Of a DNA stretch of 22,247 bases, positions 1 through 7,707 are shown one piece after another (positions within the stretch are counted from its first letter, which is position 1; every line of letters starts with the position of its first letter). Source of the stretch: Pseudomonadota bacterium (lineage in GTDB: Bacteria > Pseudomonadota > Alphaproteobacteria > Rhizobiales > Hyphomicrobiaceae); NCBI GenBank assembly GCA_023426855.1, contig JAEZBU010000012.1:1-22247 (forward strand), written 5' to 3'. The translations under genes were made by a program, and so were the position numbers. The notes beneath the pieces were generated by a model, which saw nothing but the letters and a program-made list of their open reading frames with translations, was not told the origin of the DNA and did no database searches.

Positions 1-614
1 ATCCTGCCGTGATTGCCCAGGCCAGTCTCGACGGCGTACCGGACGCATGGCTGGAAGCTGCACGCAAATCGCCGATCTGGAAAATGGCGATGGAATGGAA
101 GGTGGCCTTCCCGCTGCATCCGGAATACCGCACGCTGCCGATGGTCTGGTACGTGCCGCCGCTGTCTCCGATCACGGCTGCGGCGGAAGCCGGCAAGATG
201 GGCACGGATGGCGAGATGCCGGACGTGCGCTCGTTGCGCATCCCGCTCAAGTACCTCGCCAACCTGCTGACTGCCGGCGATGAGCTGCCGGTCGCTCACG
301 GTCTGGAACGGATGCTGGCGATGCGCGCCTACATGCGTGCCAAGACGATCGACGGCGTGATCGACAATGCGATCGCACGCAGGGTTGGCCTCACCGGTCA
401 GCAGATCGAAGAGATGTATCACGTCATGGCGATTGCCAACTATGAAGACCGCTTCGTCATTCCGACGACCCATCGCGAAGTCTCGGAGGATGCCTACGAG
501 TTGCGCGGTCAGTGCGGCTTCACGTTCGGCGACGGCTGCATGCCGAGTGACACCAAGGTCAACTTGTTCGGCGGCGTAAAGCTGAAGAATGAACGTCCGA
601 AAGTGGAGGCCTGA
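1..614 (+). CDS. narH: Respiratory nitrate reductase beta subunit NarH, C-terminal part (5' end outside window)
   Basis: This is the last ~204 codons of the iron-sulfur subunit that carries electrons from the NarI hemes to the molybdenum subunit NarG on the cytoplasmic face of the membrane. The reading frame is open from the left edge (first full codon at base 3). The GTG at 9 is an internal Val, not a start. The protein matches the end of the NarH family: stretches such as MAMEWK, LPLHPEYRTLPMVWYVPPLSP-like text, RIPLKYLANLLTAGD, ERMLAMR, IANYEDRFVIP and the late CGFTFGDGC segment are all characteristic. The ferredoxin-like Cys clusters of NarH lie further upstream and are not in the window. 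narJ starts 3 bp after the stop, and narJ's ribosome site (gtggagg) lies inside the last narH codons, so the genes are translationally close. The upstream neighbour is presumably narG. Confidence 0.97.
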   Translation, partial: PAVIAQASLDGVPDAWLEAARKSPIWKMAMEWKVAFPLHPEYRTLPMVWYVPPLSPITAAAEAGKMGTDGEMPDVRSLRIPLKYLANLLTAGDELPVAHGLERMLAMRAYMRAKTIDGVIDNAIARRVGLTGQQIEEMYHVMAIANYEDRFVIPTTHREVSEDAYELRGQCGFTFGDGCMPSDTKVNLFGGVKLKNERPKVEA

Positions 615-617
615 TTC

Positions 618-1370
618 ATGAAAACGCTCAAGGTTCTCTCAGCCCTGCTGACCTACCCGACCGACGATCTGCTCGCGGCGGCAGGCGAACTGAAAGACGT
701 TCTTGCAAGTGAAGCCGTGCTGCACCGGCGCAATCTGGCGGCGGTCAATGCCCTCATCGATGATATCGCCGGGCGTGATCTGTTCGATGCGCAGGAGCGC
801 TATATTCTCCTGTTCGACCGGACACGTTCTCTGTCGCTGCATTTGTTCGAGCACGTGCACGGCGAGAGCCGGGATCGCGGGCAGGCGATGGTCGACCTGA
901 TCAAGCTCTATGAGGACGGGGGCTATACGCCGACCTCCACCGAGCTGCCCGACTTTCTGCCCTTGTTCCTGGAATACGCCGCCACGCGCGCGCCAGGTGA
1001 AGCCATCGAACTGATCGGCCAGCCGGGGCATGTGCTGGCTGCTCTCCGAGAGCGGCTCGCAAAACGCAACTCGCCCTACGAGGCGGTGTTCGCCGCCCTT
1101 GTTGCGCTGTCGAAGTCGAAATTGGATTCGGCCGCGCTTGCCGCCTTGCGCGCCGAACCCGATCCGGAGCCGGACGACCTGGCGGCACTCGACGCCGCCT
1201 GGCAGGACGAGGAAGTGACTTTCGGCCCTGGCTCGGCGCAAGCTTCGTGCGGTGTCGACGGTTTGGCCGCCAAGCTGCGCCAAGCTCGCCGCCCCGCCCC
1301 AGGCTTGGAAGCCCCGCCGACACGCGGGCCGCGCACGATCATCACCACATCGCCAACCCACCGCGCATAA
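618..1370 (+). CDS. narJ: Nitrate reductase molybdenum cofactor assembly chaperone NarJ
   Basis: NarJ is a cytoplasmic TorD/DmsD-superfamily chaperone that holds apo-NarGH until the molybdenum cofactor and Fe-S clusters are inserted and then lets the complex dock on NarI. It is not part of the final enzyme. The 250-residue product has the family signature at residues ~60-95 (ERYILLFDR, then LFEHVHGESRDRGQAMVDL) and the usual N-terminal 'LSALLTYPTDDL' helix. The DEEVTFGPG segment near residue 200 is also typical. The last ~40 residues are Pro/Arg-rich and look disordered. The start ATG follows a gtggagg site at 604-610. A long antisense frame covers the same region and is a GC-rich shadow. Confidence 0.96.
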   Translation: MKTLKVLSALLTYPTDDLLAAAGELKDVLASEAVLHRRNLAAVNALIDDIAGRDLFDAQERYILLFDRTRSLSLHLFEHVHGESRDRGQAMVDLIKLYEDGGYTPTSTELPDFLPLFLEYAATRAPGEAIELIGQPGHVLAALRERLAKRNSPYEAVFAALVALSKSKLDSAALAALRAEPDPEPDDLAALDAAWQDEEVTFGPGSAQASCGVDGLAAKLRQARRPAPGLEAPPTRGPRTIITTSPTHRA

Positions 1371-1381
1371 GGAGGCCAGCT

Positions 1382-2101
1382 ATGCGCGACATCATCTTTC
1401 ACATCCTGTTCGTCTGGTATCCCTACGTCGCCTTGACGACGTTTTTCATTGGCAGCCTGATCCGCTTCGATCGCGATCAGTACAGTTGGAAAGCCAGTTC
1501 CAGCCAGATGCTGCGCAAGCGTCAGCTGTTCTGGGGATCCAACCTGTTTCACTTCGGGATCCTGTTCCTGTTCTTCGGCCATGCCGTCGGCCTGCTGACG
1601 CCGACGTCTGTCTACACGCTCGTGATGACCATTCCGCAGAAGCAAATCCTCGCGGTTGCGGCCGGCGGTATCGCCGGGGTGATTTGCTTTATCGGACTGA
1701 CACTGCTGCTGCATCGGCGGCTATTCGATGCGCGCATCCGGCAGACGTCCACGGTGATGGACATTGCGGTCCTGATCATCCTGTGGCTACAGCTCACGCT
1801 CGGTTTGATCACTTTGCCGTTCTCGCTCGGCCACAGCGACGGCTCGGCTATGCTGACTCTCTCGCATTGGGCGCAGGGCATCGTGACGTTGCAACCGATC
1901 GACGCCAGGACGCTGCAAGGCCTCGAATGGCCGTTCCTGGCGCATCTCGTGCTCGGCATGACGATCTTCCTCGTCTTCCCGTTCTCGCGTCTCGTGCACA
2001 TCTGGTCGGCGCCGGTCTGGTATCTCGGTCGGCGTGGCTATCAGGTGGTGCGTACGCGCCGCCCGCTCGCGGCGCATCGTCCTGTCGAACCGGCGGAGTA
2101 A
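1382..2101 (+). CDS. narI: Respiratory nitrate reductase gamma subunit NarI (cytochrome b)
   Basis: NarI is the membrane anchor that oxidises quinol near the periplasmic side and passes electrons through two b hemes to NarH. The 239-residue protein has about five hydrophobic helices. The four heme-ligand His of E. coli NarI (56, 66, 187, 205) are found at almost the same numbers here: H57 and H67 in the FHFGILFLFFGHAVG helix, and H188 and H206 in the AHLVLG and LVHIW segments. The start at 1382 is preferred over upstream in-frame codons because a strong ggagg lies at 1371-1375, right after the narJ TAA stop, and the protein then begins like other NarI (MRDIIFHILFVWYPY). It completes narGHJI; accessory genes follow without a terminator. 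Confidence 0.97.
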   Translation: MRDIIFHILFVWYPYVALTTFFIGSLIRFDRDQYSWKASSSQMLRKRQLFWGSNLFHFGILFLFFGHAVGLLTPTSVYTLVMTIPQKQILAVAAGGIAGVICFIGLTLLLHRRLFDARIRQTSTVMDIAVLIILWLQLTLGLITLPFSLGHSDGSAMLTLSHWAQGIVTLQPIDARTLQGLEWPFLAHLVLGMTIFLVFPFSRLVHIWSAPVWYLGRRGYQVVRTRRPLAAHRPVEPAE

Positions 2102-2106
2102 CGGCC

Positions 2107-2955
2107 ATGACCACACCCGCATCATCTCACGGTTGCTCAGTCCGCCCCGCGATCTCCAGTAAGCAGCCCCCGGTCAGCGTCAATGGCGTTGTCATCTCGC
2201 GCGCAGCTATTTCGCGCGAAACCCAGAACCATCCCGCGTCAAAACCGATCGAAGCCTGGCTGGCGGCGGCGCGTGCGCTCGTCATACGGGAATTGCTGCT
2301 GCAGGAGGCGAAGCGACTGGCGATCGTGCCTCAGCCGATCGAGGATGCCGAAGGCCGCTGCGAGACCGACGATGAGGCGCTGATCCGCATGGTGATTGCG
2401 CGCGAGGTCGTCACGCCGGAAGCGGACGAGGCAGCGTGCCGGCGCTACTACGAGATGAACCTGCGGCGCTTTCGATCGCCGGATCTCTTTGAGGCGCGTC
2501 ACATCCTGATCGCCGCGAATCCTTCTGATCCCGCGGCTCGCCAAGCGGCGTGTAAACGCGCGGAGGTGATCGCGACGGCGCTGCGCAGCGATCCGTCTGC
2601 TTTCGCCGCCATGGCGCTCGCGGAATCCGTGTGCCCCTCCGGCAAGACGGGTGGCAATCTCGGTCAAATCGGGCCCGGACAAACCGTGCCTGAATTCGAG
2701 AAGGCGCTTGCCACGCTGCAAGTGGGCGAAATCTCAGAGCCAATCGAAACGCGATACGGCTTCCACATCGTGATGCTGGAGCGCCGGATTATTGGCCGCG
2801 ATCTGCCGTTCGGCATGGTCAGCTCACGCATAGCGGCATGGTTGGGGGAAAAAGTACGCCGCACCGCCATCCGGCAATACATCGCCATCCTGGCCGGGCG
2901 GGCCGAGATCACCGGCATCGCGCTCGACAGCAGCGCCAGTCCGCTGGTGCAATAG
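2107..2955 (+). CDS. Parvulin-type peptidyl-prolyl cis-trans isomerase (PpiC/NifM-like) in the nar operon
   Basis: The 282-residue protein has a C-terminal rotamase domain (about residues 125-226): ARHILIA, then ALAESVCPSGKTGGNLGQIGPGQ, FEKALATLQVGEISEPIETRYGFHIVML, all standard parvulin features. A helical N-terminal half (~45-120) resembles the SurA/NifM arrangement. No signal peptide or membrane segment is visible, so it should act in the cytoplasm, where NarGH is assembled. The ATG at 2107 lies 5 bp after narI, with a ggag overlapping the narI stop. Prolyl isomerases of this type are known to sit behind narI in several proteobacteria (for example Pseudomonas). A role in NarGHI folding or maturation is therefore reasonable, but it is inferred from context. 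A longer upstream extension of this frame (from 1252) overlaps narI and is spurious. Confidence 0.9.
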   Translation: MTTPASSHGCSVRPAISSKQPPVSVNGVVISRAAISRETQNHPASKPIEAWLAAARALVIRELLLQEAKRLAIVPQPIEDAEGRCETDDEALIRMVIAREVVTPEADEAACRRYYEMNLRRFRSPDLFEARHILIAANPSDPAARQAACKRAEVIATALRSDPSAFAAMALAESVCPSGKTGGNLGQIGPGQTVPEFEKALATLQVGEISEPIETRYGFHIVMLERRIIGRDLPFGMVSSRIAAWLGEKVRRTAIRQYIAILAGRAEITGIALDSSASPLVQ

Positions 2956-2964
2956 GAGACAGTC

Positions 2965-3321
2965 ATGCAGCTCGGAACGTTGATGGAGCGCCTCGCATCG
3001 GAAAAAGATGCCGCAGCCGCACTCGAAGCGTTGGGCGACATCGTTCTGTTCGCCGAAGTGCAGACGATGGGTGCGCAGTATGACGAGAGTCCCGGCGAAT
3101 ACGTTGCCAATGCTGCGCGACGGTTCGCAGCGCAGGGCAGTGACGAAGACTGGATGGGCCTCATGACGGCAATGGAGCACAGCCAAAGCCCGGCTCGCGC
3201 CGCGCTCGAACGCATGCTGCGCTGGTCATTGAGACAGGATGCTGCGGAATTGGCGCCTGCGCCCGCCAGCGCTTGTTCGTGCGGCGGCGGCAATGGTGGA
3301 TGCCAACAAAGTCACAACTGA
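2965..3321 (+). CDS. Small uncharacterised protein of the nar operon with C-terminal Cys/Gly-rich tail
   Basis: I do not recognise the family. The 118-residue product is acidic and mostly helical in appearance (Ala/Glu/Leu/Met-rich, residues 1-95). It is followed by a Pro/Ala linker and a tail with three cysteines, C104, C106 and C113, in a CSCGGGNGGC arrangement, then QQSHN with a His. No signal peptide or membrane segment is present. The start is well supported: an aggag motif overlaps the TAG stop of the upstream isomerase gene and lies 6 bp before the ATG. Its place between the isomerase and DUF2478 genes makes it a probable co-transcribed accessory factor of nitrate reduction. The Cys/His tail could bind a metal or act in redox or cluster handling, but that is a guess from composition only. 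Confidence 0.82.
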   Translation: MQLGTLMERLASEKDAAAALEALGDIVLFAEVQTMGAQYDESPGEYVANAARRFAAQGSDEDWMGLMTAMEHSQSPARAALERMLRWSLRQDAAELAPAPASACSCGGGNGGCQQSHN

Positions 3322-3356
3322 TCACGTCACCAGACACTGTTTGAAAAGAGCCACCC

Positions 3357-3929
3357 ATGTTTCGATTGCAACCATTCGCAGCCATCACAGCGATCACCTA
3401 TGGAGACGGCCTGCGCATCACGCCGATACTGGATTGCATCGCCTTACATCTGGCAACGGAAGGATTCCGGCTCGCAGGTCTCATTCAACGCGAAGCCACA
3501 CGTGTGGGCCGGTCGCGCTGCGACATGCTTTTGGAGGATCTGGCCAGCGGCGAATCCTTTCCGATATCGCAAGACCGCGGCGAGGATGCGCGCGGTTGCC
3601 GTCTCGACGTAGAGGCGCTGTTGAACGCCATCGCGCGGACGCGCGCGATGCTGCCATCGCAGCCGGATCTGCTGATCGTCAACAAGTTCGGCAAAACGGA
3701 ATGCGAAGGCGGCGGCTGCCGCGCGCTCATCGCCGAGGCGGTCGAGCATGACGTGCCGGTGCTGGTCGCGGTGCCCTGGGGAAACCTCGAAGTCTGGCGC
3801 CGCTTTGCTGGAGAACTGGCCATCGAATTCCGGCTCGACGATATGCCCGGTGACGGTGCGAACCTGTGCCGGCATCTGGGATTTATCAGCAGGAGCGATA
3901 GAAGCGCGGAACGCCTGCAAGCATCATGA
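3357..3929 (+). CDS. DUF2478 family protein (NTPase-like, molybdenum-linked context)
   Basis: The 190-residue protein matches my knowledge of DUF2478: an N-terminal 'AAITAITYGDG' strand region, GFRLAGLIQRE (residues 37-46), and the family hallmark at residues 104-122, DLLIVNKFGK followed by E-x-x-G-G-G-C-R, then PVLVAVPWGNLEVWRRFAG. The fold resembles THEP1-type nucleotide hydrolases, but the first loop (YGDGLRITP) lacks the Gly-Lys-Ser/Thr of a Walker A motif, so NTP hydrolysis cannot be assumed. DUF2478 genes often lie near molybdate transport or molybdoenzyme genes; the present position behind narGHJI agrees. The ATG is preceded by gaaaagag. The TGA stop lies 24 bp before the nnrS start. 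Function unknown. Confidence 0.82.
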   Translation: MFRLQPFAAITAITYGDGLRITPILDCIALHLATEGFRLAGLIQREATRVGRSRCDMLLEDLASGESFPISQDRGEDARGCRLDVEALLNAIARTRAMLPSQPDLLIVNKFGKTECEGGGCRALIAEAVEHDVPVLVAVPWGNLEVWRRFAGELAIEFRLDDMPGDGANLCRHLGFISRSDRSAERLQAS

Positions 3930-3953
3930 TTGGACAAAACCGAGGAGGCCGCC

Positions 3954-5135
3954 ATGGCCACGAGCGCTGAACAGATCCGCGCCTTTACCGGCCCCGCTCT
4001 ACTGAGCTACGGCTTCAGACCGTTCTTCCTGTTCGGAGCACTGTGGGCGGCGCTTTCAGTTGCGCTGTGGCTGCCGATGCTCAGCGGCCACCTCGTCCTG
4101 CCGAGTACGCTCAGTCCGATCGAATGGCACGTCCACGAACTGGTGTACGGTTACGTGCCGGCGATCGTCGGAGGATTTCTTCTCACGGCTGTTCCGAACT
4201 GGACTGGCCGCCTGCCGGTTGTCGGGACGCGTCTGGCGGCGCTGTTCGGATTATGGGTTGCGGGGCGCCTCGCCATTTTCTTCTCGCTGTGGACCGGGCC
4301 GATGCTCGCCGCGGCGGTCGATCTCGCTTTCCTAACCGCGATGATATTCGTTTCTGCGCGTGAAATCATCGCCGGCAACAATGCGCGCAATCTGAAGGTC
4401 CTGCTCGGCGTCATGCTGCTGCTCGTTGGCAACGCGCTGTTTCATCTGGAGGCGATTGCGGGGATCGGCAACGGCGAAGGCACACGACTTGGCATCGCTG
4501 CCACCTTGTTGTTGATCATGCTGATCGGCGGCCGGATCATTCCGAGCTTCACGCGCAATTGGCTCGCGCGCCTCGGATCTGGTCGCCTGCCAGTGCCATT
4601 CAACCGGTTCGATATCGCAGTGATTGCCGCGAGTGCCGTTGCACTCGTCAGTTGGGTGATCCTGCCGGACTCATCCCTCACGGCAGGAGCAGCTTTCGCA
4701 GCGGCGGCCCTGAATATCGCACGATTGGGACGCTGGGCGGGCGATCGCACGGCCGCCGAGCCGCTCGTGCTCATCCTGCACATTGCATACGCGTTCATCC
4801 CCATCGGATTCGTGCTTCTGGCGCTCGGCATCCTGCGGCCAGACCTGGTTGCGGCAAGCGGCGCGCTGCATGGCTGGACAATTGGCGCCATCGGCATCAT
4901 GACGCTTGCTGTCATGACCCGCGCGAGCCTTGGTCATACCGGACGGCAACTCACGGCCTCACGCCCGATCCAGCTCATCTACCTGGCCGCGATCATTGCC
5001 GCCGTGGCTCGCATCGCGTCCGCCTTCGACATTCTGCGCGAACCGATGCTGCATTTATCCGCGACGGCATGGGTTGCAGCCTTCGGCGGCTTCGTCATCG
5101 TCTATGCGCCACTGCTGATGCGGCGGAGCGAATAG
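3954..5135 (+). CDS. nnrS: NnrS family membrane protein
   Basis: NnrS is a multi-spanning membrane protein, reported to bind heme and copper in Rhodobacter, and associated with denitrification and nitric-oxide stress. It relieves the effects of NO on metabolism; its precise biochemistry is unsettled. The 393-residue product is nearly all hydrophobic helices (about 12) with the family landmarks GFRPFFLFGALWA at the N-terminus, WHVHELVYGYVPAIVGGFLLTAVPNW (residues ~60-85), GGRIIPSFTRNWL in the middle, and LGHTGR near residue 330. The ATG at 3954 is chosen over the in-frame TTG at 3930 because a gaggagg site lies 5 bp upstream of it and the TTG abuts the previous stop. It ends the + strand nar block, convergent with the next cluster 39 bp away. 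I see no clear T-tailed terminator in that gap. Confidence 0.93.
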   Translation: MATSAEQIRAFTGPALLSYGFRPFFLFGALWAALSVALWLPMLSGHLVLPSTLSPIEWHVHELVYGYVPAIVGGFLLTAVPNWTGRLPVVGTRLAALFGLWVAGRLAIFFSLWTGPMLAAAVDLAFLTAMIFVSAREIIAGNNARNLKVLLGVMLLLVGNALFHLEAIAGIGNGEGTRLGIAATLLLIMLIGGRIIPSFTRNWLARLGSGRLPVPFNRFDIAVIAASAVALVSWVILPDSSLTAGAAFAAAALNIARLGRWAGDRTAAEPLVLILHIAYAFIPIGFVLLALGILRPDLVAASGALHGWTIGAIGIMTLAVMTRASLGHTGRQLTASRPIQLIYLAAIIAAVARIASAFDILREPMLHLSATAWVAAFGGFVIVYAPLLMRRSE

Positions 5136-5174
5136 CACGCAAGCAAAATCGATGTCCGCTTCGCAACCTGTGAG

Positions 5175-6329
5175 CTACGTCGATGTGCCGAACCGGCTTA
5201 GGATCGTTTCGCGCACATCGAGGATTTCCGACGACGTGAGTTCGCCCGACGCGACCGACAGCATGTAATCGAACAGCCTGCCGCCGGCGTCCGTGATGCG
5301 TTCGTTGCGCTCAAGAATGCCCGTGACGTCAAAATCGATGTTGTCGGCGAATGTCTCCGCGGTGTGGCGATTTCCGGTGACCTTGATGATGGTGCTGACG
5401 GGGTGGCCGATCGGATTGCAGACGCCGGTTGAGAACACGCACATCTGGCAGCCGGCGGCAGCCAGTGCCGACAGGTTTTCGACCGCCGACGCCGGAGCTG
5501 CCATGAAATGCAATCCGGGCAATTGGGGGCGTTCTGCGTAACTCAGCACGCCGACCAGCGAGCTCGATCCGGATTTCGCCATCGAGCCGAGGGCCTTTTC
5601 CTCAATGGTCGTGAGGCCGCCGCGAATGTTGTCTTGAGATGGGTTATTGCCGCGTAGATCGACGCCCTGCGCGATGATGCCTTTCTCGTGCGCGGCCACC
5701 CGTTCCAGGAACTGTTGTCGTACGTCAGCGGTCGTCGCACGTTGCGCAAACAGCTCCTCGGCGCCGAAGAATTCGGCGGTTTCCGAGATGATGACCTGAC
5801 CGCCAGCAGCCACGACGCGATCCGCAACGACGCCGATGGCGGGATTTGATGACAGACCGGATGTCGTATCCGATCCGCCGCATTCGACACCGATCCTCAA
5901 CTTTGAAACTGGAAATGCGCGTGGCCTGACCCTGGATGCCTGCCGCACCATGCGAGCGGCGAGCCGCGTGGCTTCCGCGATGGCATTGATGGTGCCGCCG
6001 GCTGGCTGGATGTCGACAGCTTCGACAGGTTTTCCGGAAGCCGCGATGCGCGTCAGAAGCTCGTGCGTCGAGGCTGGCTCCAGACCGGTCAGAACGACGC
6101 CCGCTATGTTGGGATTGAGGCAAAGCCCAACCGTGGCATCGAGCGTAATTTCGCGGTCGCGACCGATCTGGCCACGCAGATACAAGCCGGGGATCAGGAT
6201 CGTCCCGCTGACAGCGGCGGCGACTGCGCGCGCCACCGGATTTGCGTTGTCCATCGTCGAAACGATAGCAACGACGTTGCGCGTGCCGACCGAGCCATCG
6301 GCGCGCTCATAACCCAGGAACGTCTCCAT
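5175..6329 (-). CDS. UxaA-family lyase/hydrolase, large subunit (altronate/galactarate dehydratase or SuyB-like)
   Basis: The 384-residue protein is the catalytic C-terminal domain type of altronate and galactarate dehydratases, also used by (2R)-sulfolactate sulfo-lyase (SuyB). Members eliminate water or sulfite from hydroxy or sulfo acids using a metal centre. Family landmarks are LGYERADGSVGTRN at the start, VECGGSDTTSGLSSNPAIG (~150-168), the 'ISETAEFFGAEELFAQRA' segment, GNNPSQDNIRGGLTTIEEKALG, and the late AAGCQMCVFSTGVCNPIG. The small SAF-domain subunit is encoded just upstream with a TGATG overlap, so the two are made together, as in split UxaA/SuyAB enzymes. The ATG at 6329 is preferred; a GTG at 6332 is also possible behind the same ggag. 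Sequence alone does not decide between a sugar-acid dehydratase and a sulfo-lyase. Confidence 0.88.
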   Translation of the reverse strand: METFLGYERADGSVGTRNVVAIVSTMDNANPVARAVAAAVSGTILIPGLYLRGQIGRDREITLDATVGLCLNPNIAGVVLTGLEPASTHELLTRIAASGKPVEAVDIQPAGGTINAIAEATRLAARMVRQASRVRPRAFPVSKLRIGVECGGSDTTSGLSSNPAIGVVADRVVAAGGQVIISETAEFFGAEELFAQRATTADVRQQFLERVAAHEKGIIAQGVDLRGNNPSQDNIRGGLTTIEEKALGSMAKSGSSSLVGVLSYAERPQLPGLHFMAAPASAVENLSALAAAGCQMCVFSTGVCNPIGHPVSTIIKVTGNRHTAETFADNIDFDVTGILERNERITDAGGRLFDYMLSVASGELTSSEILDVRETILSRFGTST

Positions 6330-6622
6330 CACAGCTTCTCCGGAATATCGCCGCGCCCACGCAGCGCTTCGACGTTATGAACGTGGACATGATCTCCCGT
6401 ACGGATGTCCGCCGTCGCTCGGCCGACGACCTGCCCGTACTTGCGTATGGCATCGCCTTTCGCGATGGGGCTGACGGCGCATTTGTGTCCGAATGGGACG
6501 TCAGCCAGCAGCTCGAGGTGTCCCGTGGACTCTCCGGCGAGTTGCACGGATTGCGTGGCACGGCCCGCATCGATCAGCGTCGCGACGTTATCATCGGGGT
6601 GCAGCACGATGGCGCGCAGCAT
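6329..6622 (-). CDS. UxaA-family lyase, small subunit (SAF domain; UxaA N-terminal/SuyA-like)
   Basis: The 97-residue protein is the SAF-domain subunit that pairs with the large lyase subunit encoded next. Visible landmarks are VLHPDDNVATLI near the start, the PFGHKCAVSPIAKGDAIRKYG core and the GDHVHVHNV motif near the end. These are shared by UxaA, GarD and SuyA proteins. The ATG at 6622 is preferred over a GTG at 6640. It has a gcgagg ribosome site 6 bases ahead, while the GTG has none and overlaps the stop of the preceding dehydrogenase gene. Its stop overlaps the ATG of the large subunit (TGATG), which indicates translational coupling and 1:1 production. Confidence 0.88.
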   Translation of the reverse strand: MLRAIVLHPDDNVATLIDAGRATQSVQLAGESTGHLELLADVPFGHKCAVSPIAKGDAIRKYGQVVGRATADIRTGDHVHVHNVEALRGRGDIPEKL

Positions 6623-6639
6623 GGGGTGCCTCGCTTTCA

Positions 6640-7707
6640 CTAGCGTTTGCGGATCGCCGCAGGGAAGGGAAGTCCAAGCTCGTCGCCGAGACTGCGGAGA
6701 TCGTTGGCGATGTCATCCTGAAAGACGAGCCCGTCAGAGTTGGCCGCGACTTCTGCAGCGTGAGCCCGTTCGCCCGGCACGCGCGCGTCCTGGCCCGCCT
6801 CCTTGAAATGCGTCGTCCACGCTGTGACGTGCGCATCGTAAGCGGCGCGGCCGATCATGAGATCCGGATTGAAGACGAGAAACATTGCGTTCAAATTGCC
6901 GGCTGCGACGCGAACCTGACCGTCCTTATTCAGCGACGATTCAAATGGCCGTCCGGACAAACTGCCCGCCAGCAGTTCGACAATGATGGACATGCCCAGC
7001 CCCTTGTGACCGCCGAACGCGAGAAGCGAACCTTTCAAGGCCGCTTTGGCGTCGGTCGTGGGAACACCGTTTTCATCGACAGCCCAACCCTCAGGGATCG
7101 GTTCGCCCGAGCGTGCCGCAAGAACGATGTTTCCGCGCGCGGCAACGGAGCAGGCCATATCGACGACGATCGGCGGGCCGTTGGTCCGCGGAGCCGCGAT
7201 CGCGAACGGATTGTTGCCGATCATCGGTCCGCCGACACCCGGCATGGTGATGATTGGCGGCGTTGCCTGCAGCATCAGCGCTACGCGACCCGCCTCCGCG
7301 GCACGCAGAACCAGAACGCCAAGCGCGCCGAGATGTCCTGCCTCACGCAGTGTTACGGCGACCAGCGGTTGAGTTTCCGTCGCGCGGATCGCGTGATCGA
7401 TTGCGGCGATTCCGGCGACTTGCCCGAGCGCGCCATGCGCCTCGACGACACCGTAGCTGCCGTTGATGTCGGCCGTTACCTCGGCCACGGCCGCAACCTC
7501 GCCCGCCTTCAGTTTCTCCAGATAACTGCGCAGTCGCGTCAGCCCGTGCGTACGAAAGCCGCGCGCGTCCGTGCGGACCAGGACCTCCGCCGTCGTCCTG
7601 GCGTCGGCTTGCGGAACGCCGGCACGCGTCAGGATTTCGGCTGCCCAGGATGTTGTCTCCGTCATCGAATAGGCGGCGGATTGTGTGGCGGACAGCAGTT
7701 CGGACAT
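6640..7707 (-). CDS. Ldh_2 (malate/L-lactate/sulfolactate dehydrogenase) family oxidoreductase
   Basis: Members are NAD(P)-dependent and interconvert 2-hydroxy and 2-keto acids (malate, ureidoglycolate, 2,3-diketogulonate, or (R)-sulfolactate in ComC). The 355-residue form starting at ATG 7707 shows the family layout: helical N-terminus, the TDARGFRTHGLTRLRSYL segment with the catalytic-type His (H54), GHLGALG, the NNPFAIAAP nucleotide-site loop, and GGHKGLGMSIIVELLAG near residue 235. The frame is open up to 7797, but that extension (Arg/Ser-rich) is unlike the family. The ribosome site at 7707 is weak, and ATG 7665 is an alternative. The lyase genes follow 17 bp downstream. A 247-bp gap separates it from tctC upstream, so it may start a second transcript module. 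The substrate is probably what the transporter brings in, after desulfation. Confidence 0.88.
   Translation of the reverse strand: MSELLSATQSAAYSMTETTSWAAEILTRAGVPQADARTTAEVLVRTDARGFRTHGLTRLRSYLEKLKAGEVAAVAEVTADINGSYGVVEAHGALGQVAGIAAIDHAIRATETQPLVAVTLREAGHLGALGVLVLRAAEAGRVALMLQATPPIITMPGVGGPMIGNNPFAIAAPRTNGPPIVVDMACSVAARGNIVLAARSGEPIPEGWAVDENGVPTTDAKAALKGSLLAFGGHKGLGMSIIVELLAGSLSGRPFESSLNKDGQVRVAAGNLNAMFLVFNPDLMIGRAAYDAHVTAWTTHFKEAGQDARVPGERAHAAEVAANSDGLVFQDDIANDLRSLGDELGLPFPAAIRKR

Noticed and set aside
639..1361. - strand open frame (240 codons) opposite narJ
   Set aside because: Shadow of narJ; no start context or family match.
5136..5174. Bidirectional terminator between nnrS and the lyase gene
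   Set aside because: No convincing stem with a T-run can be seen in the 39-bp gap.
5175..6622. Firm assignment of the lyase as sulfolactate sulfo-lyase SuyAB
   Set aside because: The motifs are shared by UxaA, GarD and SuyAB, and no sulfite-handling gene is seen; kept as one of two models.
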